Positions 56,731 through 64,000 of a DNA stretch of 64,000 nucleotides are shown here, one piece after another (the stretch's first letter is position 1; every line of letters begins with the position of its first letter). Origin of the DNA: Lathyrus oleraceus (taxonomy: Eukaryota > Streptophyta > Magnoliopsida > Fabales > Fabaceae). The stretch spans positions 81,381,359 through 81,445,358 of the forward strand of contig NC_066585.1 of assembly GCF_024323335.1 (NCBI RefSeq). The letters run 5' to 3'. The translations under genes were made by a program, and so were the position numbers. Under the pieces are notes generated by a model. That model saw only the letters and a program-made list of their open reading frames with translations, made no database searches and had not been told where the DNA came from.

Positions 56731-57480
56731 GCAGGATAAATGTCTTAGCTCTATAAGATAGTATGAGGTTTCGTTTATGGATGCTAAAGACATGATAAGG
56801 GTGACATATCCTTATTTCATTGACTTTTTTGGCAAGGAATAAGGATTGTTTTACCAAGGAGGTCAACATCTAGTGTTCTTTTAATTGGTAATAATGTGTT
56901 GATGATTATTAATGTTTTCCATTCGAGAAGTGTGGAAAAGGTCTTGTGTTTCATGATGTAGGTTTATCTTCAACAAGACATACTCAAGTGCATCAAATTA
57001 GAGATTTATCAACCTAAGAAGATGAAACCCTAGGAGGAGCAAGATAACTATCATAATTGATCAAGATTTAAAGTATAATCATGAAAGATGTTCATCAAGT
57101 CAATAACCTTCTTGGGCACATTATTAATCGCACTATCAAGTACTTTGTCAAAGAGAAAATTGGTAAGATTTTTGTTGTCTAAAGGTTGTATGGCACATCT
57201 TGCATTCATTCCAACTTTTGTTCGAGATTTTCTTATGGAATGCATGTGCATCCTCCATCGTTCGTACGGTAAGGTAATATCTTTTCAACTTTTGCTTTGT
57301 AAGGAAGTTCTTTCTTTTACCTGTTTATTTTTCAAAGGTATATGATTTACTTAGTGTATGATATATGTTATGAGTGCTCATTTCCAAAAATTTAAAGTGA
57401 TAACCATTGTGTGTTTCATTTAAATTGATTATAGTAACCTTATCTATATATCTTCACATGTATGTTATACCGTTATTATT
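56731..57480. other. internal remnant, no domain recognised
   Basis: Lies between SIRE gag and RT, where protease and integrase should be; neither is found. An 85-codon frame at 57088-57345 has no recognisable motif. Confidence 0.45.
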
Positions 57481-57489
57481 TGATGCTTC

Positions 57490-58435
57490 CTTCAAAGAGT
57501 TCAAGTTTATGTCGAAAATATTATTTTTGGTTCCACTAACATGAAATTAGTCAAAGAGTTTTCTAAGCTAATGTAGGGTGTGTTTAAGATAAGTCTCATA
57601 GGGGAGTTGAACTACTTCCTTGGTCTTCAAATAAAGCAACTCAACAAAGGGACATTGGTGTGCCAAACCAAATATTGCAACGAATTATTAAAGAAATTTG
57701 GTATGGAAGATACAAATTCGATTGACACTCAAATGCCTACGAATGGAAAATTGGAAAGGAATGAAAATGGTAAGTATGTTGATGTGAAGAAGTATAGAGT
57801 TATGATTTGTTCTGTTCTATATCTCACTGCATTTAGGCTGAACATTATGTTTAACATGTGTATGTGTGTTTGTTATCAATCGACTCCTAAGGAATCTCAT
57901 TTAAAAGTCATAAAGCACATTCTTAGGTATCTTCACGACACTTATAAGTATGGGGTATGGTATTCTAGGGGAATTTATTGTAACTTGGTTGGTTATATCG
58001 ATTCTGATTTTGCCGATTGTAAATCGGATAAGAAGTATACTAGTGGAACTTGCCACATGTTTTCAAATTCCTTAGTGAATTGGCATAGTAAGAAACCAGT
58101 TTCCGTTGCTTTGTCAACTTCTGAGGCAGAATACGTAGCGGCCGGTAGTTGTTGTGCTCAAATTTTGTGGCTTAAACAACAACTACTTGACTTTGATATT
58201 AAACTACAGCGTATTCCTATTAATCTAACCAAAAGTATGGTGCTACACTCTTGCACTAAGCATATTGAGATCCGTCACCTCTTCCTACATGACCATGTTG
58301 ATAAATGAGACATCGTATTTGAGCATGTTGATAGCAAAAATCAAATTGCAGATATCTTTACAAAACCTCTTGCGACTGAACCATTTTTCAACATTCGAAG
58401 GGAATCAGAGATACTTGATATCTCAAATGTTGCCT
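57490..58435 (+). pseudogene. SIRE/Maximus-like RT end and RNase H
   Basis: Frame 1 from about 57490: VQVYVENIIFGST, in which the RT active site YVDD reads YVEN (57508-57519), then a TAG and GELNYFLGLQIKQL, FVCQ-like LVCQTKYCNELLKKFGMED. 57580-58308 is open: VICSVLYLTAF, VIKHILRYL, GYIDSDFADCKSDKKYTSGT, NWHSKKPVSVALSTSEAEYVAAGSC (split), ILWLKQQL, HIEIRHLFLHDHV. After TGA 58306, NQIADIFTKPL remains. RNase H motifs are well kept. Integrase and most of RT have been deleted. Confidence 0.8.
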
Positions 58436-59249
58436 AAATATGATTTATTGCATGCACTTTGTATACTTTTGCTCTAACTTTTCTTGGAAGTTCAATCACA
58501 TAAGAGTGCATCCTTCATCAATTCATAAGCGATGTAATATTGTTCCATTTTTATTTTCCCTTTTGTAAGTAAGCTTTTACTTTTTCATGTTGTCTATCTT
58601 CCAAATTATTGACATTCTTGATGTATGAAATAGTACATGAATGTTCACTTCTAGAAATTTCTTTTGGTATATTTCAATTTATATACTTATAGTGACTATG
58701 TGCTATTCTTTCTTCATGCTTGAAATATGCTCTTGGTGCATTGGATTGTTATCTATTCCAGCATGAAATATGGTTGAACATGTTATAATATTAGAAAAAT
58801 TCTTGTTGTGTGTCATTTTTATGATAACATCTCTATTTTTGGTTTGAGTGGTGGTAAATCTATATATCGCCTTGCCAGGGCACACGCGTGTGCAGCATTT
58901 CGGAAGCATCAAAGACATATGTCACGTAATCGTGTCACTTTTGATTACATTGTATCCTTCATATTTCAAGTAACTTAAAAACTTATTTTACACCACTTAT
59001 TTCATGGTAGGGTTTAGTTTTCTTTGTGGTTGAACTACCAAGATGAATTCTTCCTTGAGTTTTATCTTATGCATGCAATGAGATGGGCTTATACCTTTCA
59101 AAATAAGTAACACTACAATCAAGTGCTTTGGAATCTATTTCTCACTACAACCTAATTCTTCTATCTTTCTGATGGCTTTCTCGGCACGAGTGACTTGCAA
59201 TTGAAGTACACATTATGCTACCTCCATATCATATTCATCTTCAACGCTT
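58436..59249. other. spacer without recognised gene
   Basis: Could be the 3' end of the SIRE-like element, but neither an envelope-like frame nor a polypurine tract or LTR start was found. Confidence 0.4.
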
Positions 59250-60325
59250 TTGATAGAATTTATAATGACTCGATCCATTGGTGGTGAAAGTGCTTCTTCT
59301 GCAGCTACCTCTTGAACAGATTAAACGCAACTTTTTATTTGTTGAATCTTAAGATTATCTCTCCCAATTCCACATCAAGTAGAGTTGTACATGTTTCTAA
59401 GAACGACCTTCCTAGAAGTAGTGGTGTTTTTGAGTCTTCTAGTATATCAAGAATCACAAAATCCCATGGAAACAGAAAAAATCACCTACTCTCATAAGTA
59501 CATGTTCGAGAAGTTCGTAACGGTAAGTGATATAATGATCAGATAATGTAACAATCATTGAGTTGGCTTGGGTTTCCAACAATTGAAATTTCTTATCATA
59601 GACAACAACATCTGATTAATGCTAGCTCTTAAATCAAACAAAGAATGACCAATTGTTAGTGAACCAATAGAACATGGAATCGTAAATCTACATGGATCAG
59701 TGAGTTTGGGTAGAACTTTCCATTGAATTATTTCATTGCACTCTTCCACCAAAGGGATATTCTTGTCATAAACTGGCATTCGTTTGAGAGCTTCACAAAA
59801 TGGAATGTTAACATGTATTTTTGTAAGTATCTCCATGAACTTTTTTAATTGACCCACTTACATTTCCTTCTTTGGTGTCTTTTTTAAGATAGGGTAAGGT
59901 GGTTTTATATAATTAGGTAGTTCTGGGTTAGGTTCATTTAAGACCGATTTCTTGGTTCTTCTCAAAGGTGACTTTTAATCTATGAGTTTTTCAAGGGTAT
60001 CCCCCTCACTGATGTTTTGCTAATTTCCTAACTTTTTCTCCCTTTAAATTTTTCTCAACCTCTTTTTCAACTTTTACATCTTGTTCACTCTTTTTCTCAC
60101 CCTCACTTGCTTCTTTTCTCTGTCACAGTTGGCCTTTGGGTTTGAGGGCACGACTCTATTTTTCAATTCAATGACTTTGCAGCTCTCTTGTTTCGGATTA
60201 TCTACCGTATTTCCAATAAATTCCCTGCTTGAACTTGTTTGCATTTCCATTTGTCTAGATAATTGACCAATTTGCTTTCTAATTTTTTTATGGAAGATTT
60301 GGTGTTCTTATTCATGGTTGTTGGG
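59250..60325 (-). pseudogene. Athila-like Ty3-gypsy: gag C-terminus and protease
   Basis: Minus strand. From about 60300 down: IRKQIGQLSRQMEMQTSSS, FIGNTVDNPKQESCKVIEL, typical of the Athila gag end. Then at 59857-59555: KKFMEILTKIHVNIPFCEAL, RFTIPCSIGSLTIGHSLFDL and RASINQM. The protease motif D-L-G-A-S reads D-L-R-A-S, so the Gly of the active site is lost. Further down, VLMRVGDFF, EDSKTP-like and LDVELGEI-like text appears with frame changes. RT is not in the window portion left of 59250. Confidence 0.75.
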
Positions 60326-62042
60326 CTTGAGACTTCACACACAAGGGGGGGGGGGGGGTTAATTTTTTGGTTTGGAAAAACATGATTTTGAAAAGCTTTG
60401 GGAGATAAAAATAGAGTTTAAAAAACATTTTAAAAACTTTAGAAGTGAAAAATTAAAATGCGAAAAATAAAAGGAGTTAAGGGAAAAAGAGGAACACGAA
60501 GAATTATAGAAGTTCAGTCAAAAATAAAAGGACCTGCTCATTGGTCTTAAGAGTTTTCAATAATACTTTGAGAGCTTTTGGCAGGAAAGACTCACAAACC
60601 CCATTATACATGGAAATGGTGATTGATCTTAAATCTCAATATACAAGATGATGAATATGAACGTTTGCGTCTTTTCTTCATAGTGAGCTTGAGAGTGAAT
60701 GGGAAGTTCTTCCTTCCTTAACGGTGGATTGAAGCAGTTAATCTTATTTTCACAAACACCGACCTTTTAGCGGTTATTCTTCAAGTTCCATAACCTTTGA
60801 GCTCAATACTTTGATTTTAACCGGGCTAGCAAAAAACATATGAGATTTTAATACCAGGCTGATCTCGAACCTGTGAAACTTTTAAGTACCGGGAAAAGCT
60901 TCAACCTATCTTGGTTTTAACACTGGGCTAACCAAGAACCTATGAGATTTATATAGGCTTATCTCCAACCTAAACTAGGACTGAAATACTCAATCCCAAA
61001 CATAAGCTTTTTACGAGTTTAGCTTTAACCCATACAAATCCGTATTTGGACAGTATTCAACCAAGGTATACAAAAAAGGTTCCCTTGATGAATTTTACAA
61101 TTCTACCCATTCTAGAATTACAAAAATGATCTCACTCACAAAAGGACTTTTCTCACAAAAGGACTTTTCTCACAAAAGGATTTAGGCTAGAAATATGGTA
61201 AGAGAAAGTTAAATAAATGTTTAGAGAGAGAGAGAGAGTGTGTGTGTGTGTGTGAGAGAGAAAGATGAAAGTTTCAAAACAAGATTATGAATGATCGAGA
61301 AAGAAAAATGGAACCCCTATTTATAGGCCTGAGGTTGGCTAAAACATAAATTTTCATTTAACGTATTTTGTGACAATCTAATAAATTATCACTTATTTCT
61401 AATCGACTAGAAGATGTAAATAAATGTTTGTAAGTTATCAAAAAGGAAGTTTAATATTTCTAGCCGTTGCACAAAATCAAGGCGCCTTCAAGATAGCTTG
61501 GGCCTTAAGTTTGAACAATTCTAATAGATTAGACGAATTCTCTAATCGATTAGCTAAGTCAAACAATTGCATGTAGTTATTTTGACTACTCCCAATTCAT
61601 CTGACACAACTTCCATATGTTTTTAAAAGTATTTTCTTTTGGTAAAATATTTTGAAAAGGGTTTAGTGTATATGTGTTCTTTAGCCTCATACTTTTACGA
61701 TAATGTCCTTTTTCTTTTACAAACGTTCACTCATTACTAAAATATGAGACCAATAATGCTAAATTAGGAGATCATAGAATATTGCTTAAAGCCTTTGTCG
61801 GATACTTATCTTGATGTTGTCACATGCTTGAGTGGCTTTAAGATAAGGCTTTAGATTATTCTTTGTTTTCCATCTTCGGATTGTCAAGTTTATTAAACTC
61901 TAAACATATGTTTGTATCTTTATATGTTTAATTGTTCATACATGACTTATCGTAATACTTTAGTTGTCATAATAGTTATCATCATCAAAAGTAGTCCTTG
62001 TTAAAAACATATCACATGTAAAACAAGGTTCCATAATTGTGA
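60326..62042 (-). mobile_element. solo-type LTR (TGTGGAACC family) inside Athila gag
   Basis: On the minus strand it begins TATGGAACCTTGTTTTACATG at 62042 and shares TTAACAAGGAC.ACTTTTGATGATGA with the LTR starts at 33056 and 39693, and GGTTAGCCCAGTGTTAAAACCAAG (about 60930) with 33705. It separates two halves of one Athila gag. No coding sequence lies inside. The left border (near the 14-G run at 60345-60358) is approximate, and no clear target duplication was found. Confidence 0.55.
61221..61260. repeat. (GA)n/(GT)n microsatellite
   Basis: GAGAGAGAGAGAG followed by GTGTGTGTGTGTG and GAGAGAG. Confidence 0.95.
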
Positions 62043-63141
62043 CCCGACTCTTGGTCATTTCAGCTTAAACATTGCTTCCAAATTCTTCCCTACATGTTCA
62101 AAACTTGCTTGAGTGTCTTTCATAAAGACTGTTAAGGCTTTTTCAAGTGGTTTCCTTTGTGGTGCTTAAGGAACATGCGGGACTCCGTGATTTGCATTTA
62201 AAGTCTCATTATTTCTCCATATAAAATTTAGACGATCTTTCCAACCAGGAGTGTATGTGTTGAATAAGGATCATTTTTCTGAAAGTTTGCATACTTATAT
62301 TTAACACTAACTCCCTCTAGTACATAGTTTCCATATGCATGTCCTTCCCCACAAAAATCATACCTTAAGATCTGAACCTGACTTGCGTTTGTCAGAATAA
62401 TAGCGGCTACGACTAACTATTTCAAAATAACCTAAGTTGAGCTAAAGCTATTGTATTTACATCTAATTCAAGCACACCTTTTGATTTGATTGTTTGGTCA
62501 CTTGTTGAGAGATACTCATTCTGCCATATTCTTTCTATCAACTAATTTACCTCGTCTTCATTCTTAGATCTTATGGTACCTCCAACTGAGGCATCTAAAA
62601 GCATTCTCGTTTGAGATTTGATACATTTGGTAAAATGTGTCGTATGTTCCATAGTGCTCATATTGTGATTCAGATATCTTAAGAGTAACAACTTGAATCT
62701 CTCTCATGCATCAGACAATGACTCAAAATCACGTTGGTTAAAATTTGAGATTTCTGCTCTTCTCTCGATGAACTTCACATTTGAAAAAAGTCTCTCTAGA
62801 AACTTATCTAATTCCTTCCAAGTCTGAATAGTATCGTTTGGTATACATTATAATCAGTCTTTTGGCCGACATGTCAAAGGGAAACTAAATTACTGTAGTT
62901 TTACATGATCTTTAGTCACGTCATTCGGCTTTCACATTGAACAAGTCTCATAAAATTTAGCCAGATGCTCCCAAGGATCTCTAATAGCTTGGCCATCGAA
63001 CATGTTGTCTCTTAAACCTGAAAGCACATAATTTTTTGTATTAAAAGTAACAGGGTTAACAGGCTGAAAACCTAAGTATATCTGTCCATCATCATTTCTC
63101 CTGCATTAATTCCCCATAGGCTGTCTTGTTTGAATAGCCAT
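62043..63141 (-). pseudogene. Athila-like gag, N-terminal and central part
   Basis: Minus strand from ATG at 63141 (MAIQTRQPMGN). Then GLRDNMFDGQAIRDPWEHLAKFYETC, TWKELDKFLERLFSNVKF, ERRAEISNFNQRDFESLSDA, NMSTMEHTTHFTK, MLLDASVGGTIRSKNEDEV and LIERIWQNEYLS, in the Athila gag order. A zinc-binding stretch near 62350 reads YDFCGEGHAYGNY, where the first and last Cys of C-x2-C-x3-H...C are Tyr. About six stops. It ends at an LTR insertion, after which gag resumes at 60325. Confidence 0.75.
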
Positions 63142-63440
63142 ATCTTATACCCTTCTTATTCTTCTAGTTCCTCTTTAACTTGCTGTGCTTCTCTTCTCAC
63201 TTTCCTAATTGCTCATGTGGTTCTTTTGATTTGTGAATCTAACGATATCAATGTTAAACTCGAACCTCGCATAAATAAACAAACAATATCTAAGTAGCAT
63301 TGCACCAATAAAACTAAATAAGTGTAGAAAAATAAAATAGCACAAACTGAAAATAACCTTAAAATTAACTAAAAAATAAATTTCAAAATAAAAAAGTAAA
63401 ATGTAGTATAAAAATTGTCTTCTTGAAACTATCAATAATC

Positions 63441-63456
63441 TCCGACAATGGCGCCA
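63441..63456 (-). other. Athila-type primer binding site
   Basis: On the minus strand TGGCGCCATTGTCGGA, followed by GATT. TGGCGCCGTTGCCGGGGA-type sites are standard for Athila/Cyclops elements. It lies 300 bases before the gag ATG and fixes the LTR border near 63457. Confidence 0.75.
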
Positions 63457-63763
63457 AATATTTGATGGCTTTCATAGCAAGTGAACTAATCATGTCAAAG
63501 TAATAAAACATAAAATCGTCTCTACATGGATTGCATTATTTTTAACAAGGTGAAATTTGTGCTATTTGAAAAGTAAAATTGGGGGTATGCTTTAGAGTAC
63601 GCTGAAAAGGTAAAACTTGAATAAAATTTCAGGTGAGAAAATGAATATGACTTATTCGAATCCCCTATTTTTCCTATGTTGATAATTGTACTTATTTGAA
63701 TAGAATTGACTTTATAAATTTACGGAGAATTAACAACAACACCATTCTCAATTTCTTGGTGTA
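63457..63763 (-). repeat. Athila-like 5' LTR, 3' part only
   Basis: Sequence immediately outside the PBS should be the LTR end. About 300 bases remain before a different LTR begins at 63764. The other end of this LTR is not in the window. Confidence 0.45.
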
Positions 63764-64000
63764 TGTCGCTACCATATTTTTTCGATCGGATAACGAGGGA
63801 ACCGAGACTTCCGTCTTATTTAAAGAGAAAACAGGAGAGTCACCACCAAATTTTATTTATATGCCTATATCGGAGAGGCGAGGGGAAATAGTCGATAAAA
63901 CCCTCGAAAAAAGAGATGTGCCTGGAAAACGCAAAAAGGGATAAGAAATCGATCTTGCAATCGAGATTTGGGTTCGGAAGTCGGTTACGCAAGGGGAAGA
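63764..64000 (-). repeat. 3' end of another Ogre/Tat-type LTR (runs out of window)
   Basis: Reverse complement has CGACTTCCGAACCCAAATCTCG, then GGTGGTGACTCTCC and the terminal GGTAGCGACA, in the same order and spacing as CGACTCCCGAACCCAAGATTTGG, GGTGGCGACTCTTC and GTTGCGACA of the outer LTRs (2188-2357). The neighbouring sequence at 63763 does not look like a Tat PBS, so this is probably the outer end of a 3' LTR, with the element body outside the window. Confidence 0.6.

Noticed and set aside
58436..59249. Envelope-like gene after SIRE-type pol
   Set aside because: SIRE relatives can have one, but no long frame or membrane segment is present here.
60345..60358. Poly-G run as G-quadruplex or regulatory tract (also 35718-35729 and 39551-39563)
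   Set aside because: Homopolymer runs of this kind are prone to sequencing error and, near LTR ends, are more simply polypurine tracts.

Overview
This is a 64 kb piece of a plant nuclear genome, almost certainly a legume (Fabaceae), and most likely a large-genome lineage related to pea, vetch, clover or medick. The clues are an Ogre/Tat-type Ty3-gypsy retrotransposon with the extra upstream ORF1 and an intron between protease and reverse transcriptase, a chromovirus, SIRE/Maximus-type Ty1-copia debris, an Athila-like element, a Mutator-like element (MULE) with a plant mobile domain gene, hAT and Stowaway non-autonomous elements, and one single-exon SAUR gene. Nothing bacterial, organellar or viral was seen. 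The window is a transposon nest with, as far as I can see, one ordinary host gene: the SAUR gene at 47896-48219.

Layout. (A) 1-25253: one Ogre/Tat element on the plus strand. Its 5' LTR is cut by the window edge (1-2357). It then has a primer binding site, ORF1 (3270-4469), gag (4848-5843), a protease segment (to about 8275), an in-phase intron (8276-8531), RT/RNase H/second RNase H/integrase (8532-12006), a long repeat-bearing 3' untranslated region, and the 3' LTR (22616-25253). (B) Inside it, exactly at the polypurine tract/3' LTR junction, sits a young chromovirus on the minus strand (14172-22613). It has two 1953-bp LTRs that are about 99.6% identical by eye and a perfect 5-bp target duplication GCTGT. 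(C) 25254-29400: an older Tat-type LTR end, a non-autonomous hAT element (25962-26855), and a block that is repeated 20 kb away in front of the SAUR gene. (D) 29600-41500: heavily decayed fragments: Ty3-gypsy gag, L1-type LINE pieces, copia gag and RNase H, several SIRE-like LTRs and gag, and a broken 'putative plant transposon protein' (Transposase_32-like) gene. (E) 42380-46825: a MULE with about 0.2-kb terminal inverted repeats and a 9-bp target duplication. It carries a plant mobile domain gene (minus), a transposase (plus) and a third small ORF (minus). (F) 47052-48360: SAUR gene with its upstream region, which contains a 72-bp Stowaway element. (G) 48791-53401: a degenerate Ty1-copia element. 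(H) 54180-58435: an internally deleted SIRE/Maximus-like copia element. (I) 59250-63763: an Athila-like element on the minus strand, split by a solo-type LTR of the family also found near 33 and 39.7 kb. (J) 63764-64000: the end of another Ogre/Tat-type LTR on the minus strand, running out of the window.

How the parts relate. Within the retroelements, gag packages the RNA, protease cuts the polyprotein, RT and RNase H make cDNA primed by tRNA at the PBS, and integrase inserts it. Almost every copy is broken by stops or frameshifts, so the elements probably depend on proteins from intact relatives. The MULE transposase is also broken. The SAUR gene is the only candidate for ordinary plant physiology (auxin-related cell expansion). 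Domain assignments were made by recognising motifs in the translations; no database search was run.
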